NCBI RefSeq assembly: GCF_001426405.1
Contig: NZ_LMEP01000007.1
Coordinates: 80,605-144,604 of the forward strand
Length of the DNA stretch: 64,000 nucleotides
Origin: Streptomyces sp. Root1304
GTDB taxonomy: Bacteria; Actinomycetota; Actinomycetes; Streptomycetales; Streptomycetaceae
Direction: 5' to 3'
In this document: positions 1 through 7,284 of the stretch, one piece after another
Layout of the letters: each line of letters starts with the position of its first letter
How positions within the stretch are numbered: the stretch's first letter is position 1
Notes under the pieces: generated by a model
Databases searched by the model: none
Told to the model about the DNA's origin: nothing
The model's input: the letters and a program-made list of their open reading frames with translations, nothing else
Made by a program: the position numbers and the translations under genes

Positions 1-1206
1 CCCCTCGACTCCCTCCTGCCGCGGCCGCAGGGCGATCTTCACCGCGAAGGCTGCCGCCAGCAGGAACGGGATCAGGCTCAGAGCGCTGGTCAGATCGAGG
101 GCGAAGTTGAACGCGTCGCCGGAGAAGGCCGTGACGACCAGGACCACCTGGCTGAGAACCGTCGACATGAGCAGCGCCGGGACGGGTACGTCGTCCCCGC
201 TCGACCGGCCGAGGAACCGGGGCATGTCCTCGTCCTTGGCGGCGACGAACAGGACCTCCGCCGCCATGAGGGACCAGGCCAGATAGGCGCCCAGGACGGA
301 GATGATGAGGCCGACGCTCACGAAGACCTTGCCCCAGGTGCCGACGGCCGCCTCCAGGACACCGGCCATGGAAGGCTGCCGGAGCTCGGCGATCTCGCTC
401 ATGGGCAGGATGCCGTACGACACGATGGTGACGGAGGCGAAGATCGCGAAGACGCTGAGGAATCCGAGCAGGGTCGCCCGCCCCACGTCCTCCCGGCGCT
501 TGGCGTGCCGGGAGTAGACGCTGGCCCCCTCCACGCCGAGGAACACGAGCACGGTGGCCAGCATCGTGCCCCGGACCTGGTTGAAGAGAGAGCCGGCGTA
601 GTCCGCGCCGCCGAAGTTGTCGGCGAACACGGACGGCTCGAAGTAGAACAGCGCCAGGAGGATGAAGACGATGATGGGGACGAGTTTGGCGACGGTCACG
701 ATCCTGTTGATCGCCGTCGCCTCCTTCACGCCCCGGCGGATGAGGAGGAAGAACCCCCACAGTCCGGCGGACGACAGGATGATGGCGAGTGCCGTGTCCC
801 CGTCACCGAGGGCGGGCGCGATCGCGCCGACCGTCGACATGATGAGCACCCAGTACGTCACGTTGCCGACGCACGCGCTCGCCCAGTACCCGAAGGCGGA
901 GAAGAAGCCCAGGTACTCCCCGAAGCCGGCCTTGGCGTACGCGTAGACGCCCGCGTCCAGGTCCGGCCGGCGCACGGCGAGGGTCTGGAAGACGAAGGCG
1001 AGCATCAGCATGCCCAGACCCGCCACCGACCAGGCGATCAGCGCGCCCGCGACGCCGGTCTCCTGCGCGAAGCGCCGCGGGAGCGAGAACACGCCGGCCC
1101 CCACCATGGAGCCGACGACCATCGCGGTGAGCGTGAGCAGGGTGAGTTTCGCGGTCGGCGCCGTCGGTCCCGCTCCGGTGTCGCCGTGAGTGTCGACCTG
1201 GGCCAT
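1..1206 (-). CDS. APC-family amino acid permease (ArcD-like), C-terminus cut by window edge
   Basis: Integral membrane amino-acid transporter of the APC superfamily, most like arginine/ornithine or other basic-amino-acid antiporters. Translating the minus strand from the ATG at 1206 gives an open frame to the window edge (402 codons). A short polar N-terminus is followed by the hallmark first-helix motif GSMVGAGVFSLP (about residues 32-43) and then regularly spaced hydrophobic helices. The motif sits where the unwound substrate-binding helix of APC proteins lies. The substrate is inferred from family resemblance only. The gene lies just outside the island and downstream of the displaced methyltransferase tail, so before insertion it was probably the neighbour of the gene now at 50528. 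A promoter should lie in 1207-1320, but I see no clear -35/-10 pair. Confidence 0.85.
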   Translation of the reverse strand, partial: MAQVDTHGDTGAGPTAPTAKLTLLTLTAMVVGSMVGAGVFSLPRRFAQETGVAGALIAWSVAGLGMLMLAFVFQTLAVRRPDLDAGVYAYAKAGFGEYLGFFSAFGYWASACVGNVTYWVLIMSTVGAIAPALGDGDTALAIILSSAGLWGFFLLIRRGVKEATAINRIVTVAKLVPIIVFILLALFYFEPSVFADNFGGADYAGSLFNQVRGTMLATVLVFLGVEGASVYSRHAKRREDVGRATLLGFLSVFAIFASVTIVSYGILPMSEIAELRQPSMAGVLEAAVGTWGKVFVSVGLIISVLGAYLAWSLMAAEVLFVAAKDEDMPRFLGRSSGDDVPVPALLMSTVLSQVVLVVTAFSGDAFNFALDLTSALSLIPFLLAAAFAVKIALRPRQEGVEG

Positions 1207-1320
1207 GTCGTTCCTCGTCGAAGCACTCGAACGCCGCGGCACCGACAACGGCCCGCCTCATGCAGACCGAACCTATTTCCCTCTGACCGCTTTGTCCTGC
1301 GGAGGAACGACGCGCAGCCC

Positions 1321-1354
1321 CCGCATCCCTCCGGGACAACCCGGAGGGATGCGG
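1321..1354 (-). terminator. Perfect 15-bp hairpin, probable original terminator of the RNA methyltransferase gene
   Basis: Arms 1321-1335 and 1340-1354 are exact reverse complements around a 4-nt loop (ACAA). There is no strong T-run, as is common in Streptomyces. It stands just downstream (minus-strand sense) of the displaced 3' end of the RNA methyltransferase gene. I infer that it terminated that gene before the island separated them. Confidence 0.75.
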
Positions 1355-1372
1355 CGACCCGAGCTACGAGCT

Positions 1373-1440
1373 CAGGTCAGGCGTCCTTCTTCACCGGCTC
1401 CAGAATCGCGACGCACTCCACGTGGTGCGTCATCGAAAAC
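1373..1440 (-). repeat. attL-like repeat: displaced 3' end of the TrmA-family methyltransferase gene
   Basis: This 68-bp stretch matches 50524-50591 at 58 of 68 positions, including the 14-bp exact block ATCGCGACGCACTC. On the minus strand it encodes 21 residues ending EPVKKDA and a TGA stop. Nineteen of them are the same as the last 21 residues of the intact methyltransferase at 50528. It has no start codon of its own in a gene context, so it is a gene fragment. Differences between the copies are mostly synonymous (CAC CAC here against CAT CAT in the intact gene; CTG against CTT; GCC against GCT). This fits an element that carries its own version of the gene tail. Homology stops at about 1440. 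Confidence 0.8.
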
Positions 1441-1617
1441 ATGTAGAGCCAAAAACAGGTTAATGAAAACCGCAGGTCAGAAACACGTGGCGCGCAAAAC
1501 GGACTCAAGATCCATGTGCACTACGTGCGCCATGGGCGCTACGCGCGGCCTTTCGACGCACGCGTACTGCCCCTCGACGGCCCGGAGGCCGCCACCAAGC
1601 GGGGCGAGCTCGCGAGC
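1441..1617. other. Island left border, no recognisable gene
   Basis: This stretch lies between the attL-like repeat and the PIN gene. I see no integrase, excisionase or antitoxin reading frame with a recognisable fold. It is less GC-rich near 1445-1490 than its surroundings. A VapB-type antitoxin for the next gene would be expected here, but I cannot identify one. Confidence 0.4.
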
Positions 1618-2076
1618 GTGATCATTTTCGCCGGACGGCGAAGGCTCGCCGAGACTGCACAACGCGACCACGAGGTCCGCAAGCCGCTCGCAGTCGCTTG
1701 TGACGCCGGCCTTCAAGTGATCGCCTCGGCCGCCTGCCCGCCAAACGGTCACGCCCGGCTCGCCCTGGCCCGCACCGACGACCTCCGTGTGATCACCTCG
1801 GCAGCCGCCTTGGTCGAAGTGGCCCACCCCCGCATCAACCGCCCGGCCCTGGAGTGGACACTCTCCCGCCTGGTCGTGGAACCGATCACCGAGCCGATCG
1901 CCCGCCACGCCGCCATCCTGCTCGCCGACGCCGGCCCGCACGGCCACAAGTACGCCATCGACGCCATACTCGCCGCCACCGCACTGGCCTCACCAGGGCC
2001 GGCCACGATCCTCACTTCCGATCCTGAGGACCTCACAGCGCTTTGCCGCGGGCATGCCACCGTCATGAAGGTCTGA
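1618..2076 (+). CDS. PIN-domain ribonuclease (VapC-like toxin)
   Basis: Predicted Mg-dependent endoribonuclease of the PIN fold, 152 residues from the GTG at 1618. The four acidic residues expected of a PIN active site can be placed: Asp in CDAG near the N-terminus, Glu in LVEV, Asp in KYAIDAI and Asp in TSDPEDL near the C-terminus. The second half (VITSAAALVEV to the end) reads like a typical actinobacterial PIN toxin. The N-terminal third is less typical, so the start could be elsewhere in this open frame. I chose GTG 1618 because it gives a normal family length and has a purine-rich stretch upstream. No antitoxin partner is recognisable, so it may be an orphan or a decayed toxin-antitoxin pair at the island edge. 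Confidence 0.6.
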   Translation: MIIFAGRRRLAETAQRDHEVRKPLAVACDAGLQVIASAACPPNGHARLALARTDDLRVITSAAALVEVAHPRINRPALEWTLSRLVVEPITEPIARHAAILLADAGPHGHKYAIDAILAATALASPGPATILTSDPEDLTALCRGHATVMKV

Positions 2077-2133
2077 ATCCCACCGCCGCTCACGTTCTCT
2101 GCACAAGCGGATGACTTCCGTCCCAGATGAACA

Positions 2134-2188
2134 CGTTGACGACGTCAACGCCCAACACTTACCGCGTGTCTGCAATGGCGTGTACGGT
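2134..2188 (+). promoter_or_regulatory. Shared island promoter, copy 1 (palindrome plus -10), drives the HTH-methylase
   Basis: The palindrome CGTTGACGACGTCAACG lies at 2134-2150. After a 32-nt gap comes GTGTACGGT, whose TACGGT (2183-2188) fits a -10 hexamer. A start site about 7 nt later falls on the ATG at 2195, so the transcript is probably leaderless. The same palindrome and spacing recur at 13776-13831 and 43905-43960. Confidence 0.65.
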
Positions 2189-2194
2189 TTCCGT

Positions 2195-3856
2195 ATGAGG
2201 GATGACGCGGGTGCAGTAGACCCTTTGATCACCGGGGCCGAGATCGCTCGCATCGCGGGCGTGACACGAGCCGCTGTGTCGAACTGGAGACGCCGCCACA
2301 AGGACTTCCCCGCCCCGGCGGGAGGCAGTTCGGGCACACCTCTGTTTTCCCTTACCGATGTACGGGCATGGCTCGCGACCCAGCGGAAGAGCCATGACGT
2401 GTCCGACGAAGTCCGGCTCTGGCAGGCGCTCCGCGCGTCGTTCGGCGATGACATGATCAGCGGCCTGTCTTCGGTCGCAGCATTCCTTTCGACGGGAAAT
2501 CCGTCTGGTCTCGACTCCGCAGCGGCTGCGATCGTCGCCTCGTCAGCACAGAGCGCCACACCAACCGACGTGGCCGACGGACTCGTCGAACGCTTTCAGG
2601 ATTCGGCGCGTCGCAGCGGCTCGGATCAGGTGACCTCGGCGAGGATCGCCCGGGCGGTCGCTCACTTTGTGGGCCCTTTGCCCAAGGGCACCACCGTCTT
2701 CGATCCCGCCTGCGGGATCGGGGTCCTTCTCATGGTTGCGGGGGACGACGGCAGTACGGTCATTCGCGGGCAGGAGATCGACCCCGCAGCAGCACGGTTC
2801 GCGGAACTCCGAGCCAAGTTGAGCGGCCGAGCCGATGCGGTGATCCAAGCGGGTGACTCGCTGCGGGCGGATGCCTGGCCCTCGCTCCGCGCCGACCTCG
2901 TCGTGTGCGAGCCTCCCGCCGTCGGCCCGGACTGGGGGCGCGAGGAACTGCTCCTCGACGCACGATGGGAGCTTGGCACCCCCTCCAAGGCGGAGGGGGA
3001 GCTCGCCTGGCTCCAGCACTGTTACGCCCACACCGCCCCTGGCGGCCGCACGGTGATCGTCATGCCGTCATCCGTGGCCTACCGCAAGGCTGGACGCCGG
3101 ATCCGGGCGGAACTCGTACGGCGGGGAATCCTCGCCCACGTCATCGCGCTACCGGGTGGAGTCGCCTCCTCGCACTCCGTCCCCGTACTGCTCTGGATCC
3201 TCCGCCGCCCGAAACCGGACGACACGACTCCGTCACACGTCCGCATGGTCGACCTGACGGGCAACGATCCGGACGGACCACTGGAACCCACCAGCGACCA
3301 GGTCGCCGACATCCCCCTCATCGACCTCCTCGACGAGACCGTGGACCTCACGCCGAACCTTCACATCCACCGTTCCACCCAGGACTTCCGGGCGGAGTAC
3401 TGGTCCCTGCGCGAAGAGATCGAGCAGCAGCTCCAAGCGCTGGGCGCACTCCTGCCGGCCTTGCGGGAAACGGCGGGAGAAGACTCTCTGGACACAGCCA
3501 CGGTCAGCCTCGCGGATCTGTCCCGAGCGGGACTGATCGAGGCGGGCGCCGGCGGCCCCCAATCCCTGAGTCCTCAACTCGATACGGACTACCTGCGCGG
3601 CTTTCTTCAGAGCGCGTCCAACGTCCGCCGCTCGACCAGTACCAGCGGAACGCACCGTGTGGACGCGCGGGCGGCCCGCATCCCGCAGATGGCGGTCGCC
3701 GACCAGCGTCGCTACGGAGCCGTCTTCCGTTCTCTCCAAGAGTTCGAGGAACGCGTCGCGAGTCTGGCCGAACTGGGGAAGGAGGCAGCCGCTCTGGCCC
3801 GGGAGGGGCTGACCAACGGAGCCCTTGCACCTCCTGCGGACGATTCCGGCGAGTGA
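2195..3856 (+). CDS. HTH-domain N-6 adenine DNA methylase-like protein
   Basis: A 553-residue protein with an N-terminal helix-turn-helix (about 12-62, AEIARIAGVTRAAVSNWRRR followed by a wing-like LFSLTDVRAWL) and a class I SAM-dependent methyltransferase domain of the HsdM/N6_Mtase type. The SAM-binding motif I is FDPACGIG (169-176). The catalytic position where N6-methylases have NPPY/F reads EPPA (239-242), so the key Asn and aromatic are both missing. Catalysis may be lost or altered. I chose the ATG at 2195 over the one at 2111 because the upstream promoter places the transcription start on it and the extra residues are low quality. It converges with the helicase gene at 3869 (12-bp gap). 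It may be a DNA-binding regulator of the island rather than a modifying enzyme; that is inference. Confidence 0.75.
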   Translation: MRDDAGAVDPLITGAEIARIAGVTRAAVSNWRRRHKDFPAPAGGSSGTPLFSLTDVRAWLATQRKSHDVSDEVRLWQALRASFGDDMISGLSSVAAFLSTGNPSGLDSAAAAIVASSAQSATPTDVADGLVERFQDSARRSGSDQVTSARIARAVAHFVGPLPKGTTVFDPACGIGVLLMVAGDDGSTVIRGQEIDPAAARFAELRAKLSGRADAVIQAGDSLRADAWPSLRADLVVCEPPAVGPDWGREELLLDARWELGTPSKAEGELAWLQHCYAHTAPGGRTVIVMPSSVAYRKAGRRIRAELVRRGILAHVIALPGGVASSHSVPVLLWILRRPKPDDTTPSHVRMVDLTGNDPDGPLEPTSDQVADIPLIDLLDETVDLTPNLHIHRSTQDFRAEYWSLREEIEQQLQALGALLPALRETAGEDSLDTATVSLADLSRAGLIEAGAGGPQSLSPQLDTDYLRGFLQSASNVRRSTSTSGTHRVDARAARIPQMAVADQRRYGAVFRSLQEFEERVASLAELGKEAAALAREGLTNGALAPPADDSGE

Positions 3857-3868
3857 CCCGTCGGCCGG

Positions 3869-6025
3869 TCAGGGGAGTTCGGAAGACAGGGGCACGAACG
3901 GGCTGGGCTTTCCGCTCCAGGACACGTGCAATGCTTCCCTGGCCCGTGTGCAGGCGACGAAGAGCAGGCACCGCTCACGCAGCAGATCGGCCTCGTTCTG
4001 CAGCCTGTCCGTCGCGGCCGCGGTGACCTCACGGGCGAACGGGAGTGCGCCGTCCGAAACCCCGAGTACACCGACGCCACGAAACTCCAGCCCCTTCATC
4101 GCGTGCATCGTCGCGAGGCGCACCCCTGCCGTTCCCGCCCCCGGTCCCTCCTTGACCCGGACCACGGGAATGCCCCGAGCCGCGAGCCTGTCGTACACCT
4201 TGTCCAGGAGCAGGTGGAAGCGGGCGCACACCCCGATCTCCTCGGGGCGCATGCCTTGGCCGATCCACTCCTCGATCCGCTCGACGATCGCGTCCACTTC
4301 GGCCTGCTCGGAAGCATGACCTCTGACGTGAGGGCGTCCTCCGTGGAGCAGCGAGCAGTAACCGAGGAGGCTGTCCGCACCGTCGCCCCCGAGATCCTCG
4401 ACATCCATCTCCTTCAGAATGCCGGTGGACCAGCCGAGGATCTCCTCCGTACTGCGGTAGTTGATCCGCAGCCGACCGCTCCGGCCGGTCACCGTGATGC
4501 CCAGTGAGACCAGGGAGACCCTGGAATCGTAGATCCGCTGATGGGGGTCACCGGTGATGAAGAGGTCGTCGGGTCCACGGCCCACAGCTGCCCGCAGCAC
4601 CCGCCATTGGGCTGGATGCAGGTCCTGCGCCTCATCGACGACCACGTGGTCGTAGTCGTGGCCGTCCGAAGCGACCTTCCCTTCCAGCAGCCGTGCCGCC
4701 TGGGCGCAGACATCGAGGTGGGTGCGGCCGCCTCGGGCAGCAAGTTCGGCCCGGAAGAGCTCGACCGCCTCCCAGACCCGCTCTCGCTGGGCTACGGGCA
4801 GCGCCGAGCCGCGTCCTCTGCGCACCGCGCCCCGGTAGGCGTCGAGCGTGCCGATGTCCTGGGCGAGTACGACGTGGCGATATTCCTGGGCGAGGAACTG
4901 CTCCGGCCACGGAAGGCCGAGGCGTTTGCCGACCCGCTGCCAGATCTGCCGCTCCTCACGGTCTCCGACGAGGGACGGCGTCCGGCCGCCAGCTGTCTGA
5001 AGGGCTCGGTGCGCGTAGGCGTTCACTGTCGTCACGTCGACCCTGCGAAGCTGCGCCTCATCGCCGTCGAGCAGCTGCGCGAGGTTCTCGCGCAGGCTCG
5101 CCGCGAGAGCGTTGGTGTACGTGGTGAGCAGGACCCGGCTGTCCTCGGAGCGGGACAACAGGTGCTTGACGCGATGCAGGGCGACAACAGTCTTGCCCGT
5201 GCCCGGGCCTCCGGTCACCTGGGCCGGTCCGCCGTAGGACACACGGTAGGCGACGCGCCGCTGGGAGGGGTGGAGGAAGACCCGCCAGGCGTCGAAGGGC
5301 TTCTCCAGGATCTCGGCCAGCTCGTCCGGCCCGGTCACGAGTGTGATGCGGCTTCTGGTGTGGAGGATCGCCGACGCGAGGTCGTCCGCGGGGTCTTCAG
5401 GAGCGTCGGCGGGCCGCCGTGCGGTGACGACGTCGCGGTAGACCTCTTCGGGGCTGAAGCCCTCCGCGAGGTACTGGAGGACTTCGAACTGGTCCTCGGG
5501 AAGCAGGGTGCCGAACGCGTCCAACTGTGCCTGGTCCGTGATCGTGCGCACGGCACGCAACACCTGTGCATCGATACCGAGTTCCCGCAGCACGGTGTCC
5601 GAGTGGGAGGCGAAGAGCAGGGCGGGGGCCGTGGCCGCCGCCGCCTCCAGGGCCGGCGTCAGTTGCTCGATGGCGACGACGTTGCGGACCTCCAGGCCTC
5701 GGGTGGCGGTGTTGACCGTGTAGAGCCGCTTGGCCGCCCAGCTGTAGGCGTCGTCGTGCGGCACGACGTTGATGAGGAGGAAGACATCGCTGCCGTCGTT
5801 CGGGGCGAGGACCACTCCGCGCCAGAAGTCGTTGATCCGGATGGTCCTCATCCGTGGATCGCGCGCCTTGTCCACCGACTCCAGGTGAAGCCCCTTGTCG
5901 GCGTGCAGTTCCGCGACGGTGAGCTGTTGGAACTTGGCCATCGCCTTGCGCACTCCGGCTTTGACGGGCTTCTCCAGCACGTCGTAGCTCTCCCAGAAGC
6001 TGTTCGCGAAGGCGAGCTGGGGCAC
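3869..6025 (-). CDS. RelE/ParE-like domain fused to a UvrD-type SF1 helicase
   Basis: A 718-residue protein starting at GTG 6025. Residues 1-100 look like a RelE/ParE-fold toxin: compact alpha/beta, HLESVDKARDPRMRTIRINDFWRGVVLAP, then a strand run into PHDDAYSWAAKR. A linker region leads to a UvrD-like helicase with Walker A GGPGTGKT (272-279), the motif II segment VVVDEAQD, and C-terminal motifs (INYRST, ATMHAMKGLEF) typical of SF1A enzymes. RelE-fold domains act on mRNA or ribosomes, while UvrD enzymes unwind or translocate on DNA. Here the fold may just be a binding domain. It is the last gene of the set that starts at 13699 and lies 44 nt after the McrC gene, so it may supply a translocase or toxin function to that McrBC system. 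Confidence 0.8.
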   Translation of the reverse strand: MPQLAFANSFWESYDVLEKPVKAGVRKAMAKFQQLTVAELHADKGLHLESVDKARDPRMRTIRINDFWRGVVLAPNDGSDVFLLINVVPHDDAYSWAAKRLYTVNTATRGLEVRNVVAIEQLTPALEAAAATAPALLFASHSDTVLRELGIDAQVLRAVRTITDQAQLDAFGTLLPEDQFEVLQYLAEGFSPEEVYRDVVTARRPADAPEDPADDLASAILHTRSRITLVTGPDELAEILEKPFDAWRVFLHPSQRRVAYRVSYGGPAQVTGGPGTGKTVVALHRVKHLLSRSEDSRVLLTTYTNALAASLRENLAQLLDGDEAQLRRVDVTTVNAYAHRALQTAGGRTPSLVGDREERQIWQRVGKRLGLPWPEQFLAQEYRHVVLAQDIGTLDAYRGAVRRGRGSALPVAQRERVWEAVELFRAELAARGGRTHLDVCAQAARLLEGKVASDGHDYDHVVVDEAQDLHPAQWRVLRAAVGRGPDDLFITGDPHQRIYDSRVSLVSLGITVTGRSGRLRINYRSTEEILGWSTGILKEMDVEDLGGDGADSLLGYCSLLHGGRPHVRGHASEQAEVDAIVERIEEWIGQGMRPEEIGVCARFHLLLDKVYDRLAARGIPVVRVKEGPGAGTAGVRLATMHAMKGLEFRGVGVLGVSDGALPFAREVTAAATDRLQNEADLLRERCLLFVACTRAREALHVSWSGKPSPFVPLSSELP

Positions 6026-6069
6026 GGTGGGCTCCTTACCTCGTGGCGTGCGGCGCGGCCGAAACGATC

Positions 6070-7284
6070 TTAGGGGGATGCGAGTCCCGCGCCCTCGGCC
6101 ATCAGGCGGGCAAGGTCCCGGACCGTCCCGAGCAGTTCCGCCGGCGGCCCTTCCAGGTCCAGGACGTGCTGGTGGATGACGATCCCCGCGTTCCGGACAC
6201 GGTGGGAGGCGTGAAGCGCGCCGCCCCTGGCGTAGATCAGATGCCCCTCGGGAAGACCCAGCGCCGTGCAGTAGGCGAGCATCTGGTAGAGGTCGGCGTC
6301 CGGGAAACCGTCGGGCTTCTGCGCCTTGTACTTGGCGTCGGCCACGTTCAGCGGGCGGCCGCCGTCCCCGTACCGGAGGAGATCCGGCCTCATGCGGATG
6401 GTCCCGTCCGCGTCGAGATGCACTCCCTTGGCCTGGAGCGCGCAGTGTCCGCCATACGCGGCGAGGGCCTCACGCAGGGCTACGCAGACGAAGTCCTCGA
6501 AGAGTTTGTTCATGTCGAGCAGGAATCCGTCGACGGTGACGTCACCCGGCAGGTGCTCGGGCGACTCGCGGCGCAGGACGGTCTCCGCCAGCCGCAGCGC
6601 GGGCTGGTAGCGGAGGTTCAGACGGCTCGGCCGCCACCGGGGCGGAGCGGCGCCGCGCAGCAGGGGCTCGGCGTCGATGAGCCGGGCCCGTTGGTGCTGG
6701 AGGGACCGCCGTACTCCGGCCGGGACGCGGGGCAGACTCAGCAGCCGCTCCGTTGCCGCCCGCAGCAGCCGGTTCTCGGGGATGTCGGTGGTGTACTCGT
6801 CGTAGGCCACTTCCAGGGGAAACAGCCGGCCGTGGTGACGGCGCACCTGGTCGGTCTCCCTGAGCCGACCGCGAAGGACAGGGGACGCCTCTTCCGTGTG
6901 CCGGTAACCCTGCAGCACTCCTTGCCTCAGGGCTCGCTCCTGCGCCCTCTCGTAGGTCTGGGCGAAGAAGGGAACCAGTTCCGTGTGCGCCGACACCTCA
7001 ACCGTGCCCTCTTGGTGGATCCGTGGGTTCAGGGCGTACCCCAGGAGGAAGAACAGGTGGGCGATCGGCACCTTCGGGGTGACTCTCAGGGTGACGGGGT
7101 CCTCCCCCGGGGCCCTGACCACGAAGGCTCCGACCTTGCTCCCCGCGCGCAGCCGCCATCCCCCGGTCCGGTACGGGTCGGGCGCCGCGTCCACGATCCG
7201 GGAGGCGGCGAGTGCCCGGCCGATGGCCGTCGGCAGGTCATGGGTGGTGTGCGGGGCGTGTTCGACGAGCTGGATGCCGGTCAC
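6070..7284 (-). CDS. McrC-like restriction endonuclease subunit
   Basis: A 404-residue protein of the McrC family, the nuclease partner of McrB-type AAA+ motors that cut modified DNA (in some lineages possibly RNA). The N-terminal half has the McrC beta-rich region (RVTPKVPIAHLFFLLGYAL). The middle carries DIPENRLLRAATERLL, a strongly conserved McrC segment. The C-terminal PD-(D/E)xK nuclease core shows MNKLFEDFV, then RMRPDLL and VADAKYK (Asp and Asp-x-Lys catalytic positions). The ATG at 7284 overlaps the stop of the McrB gene (ATGA), so the two are translationally coupled. The target modification cannot be read from sequence. Confidence 0.9.
   Translation of the reverse strand: MTGIQLVEHAPHTTHDLPTAIGRALAASRIVDAAPDPYRTGGWRLRAGSKVGAFVVRAPGEDPVTLRVTPKVPIAHLFFLLGYALNPRIHQEGTVEVSAHTELVPFFAQTYERAQERALRQGVLQGYRHTEEASPVLRGRLRETDQVRRHHGRLFPLEVAYDEYTTDIPENRLLRAATERLLSLPRVPAGVRRSLQHQRARLIDAEPLLRGAAPPRWRPSRLNLRYQPALRLAETVLRRESPEHLPGDVTVDGFLLDMNKLFEDFVCVALREALAAYGGHCALQAKGVHLDADGTIRMRPDLLRYGDGGRPLNVADAKYKAQKPDGFPDADLYQMLAYCTALGLPEGHLIYARGGALHASHRVRNAGIVIHQHVLDLEGPPAELLGTVRDLARLMAEGAGLASP

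Noticed and set aside
1516..1617. N-terminal extension of the PIN gene
   Set aside because: It makes the protein longer than the family and its residues look random.
2111..2194. Upstream ATG start for the HTH-methylase
   Set aside because: It would place the palindrome and -10 inside the gene, and the extra 28 residues show no conserved feature.
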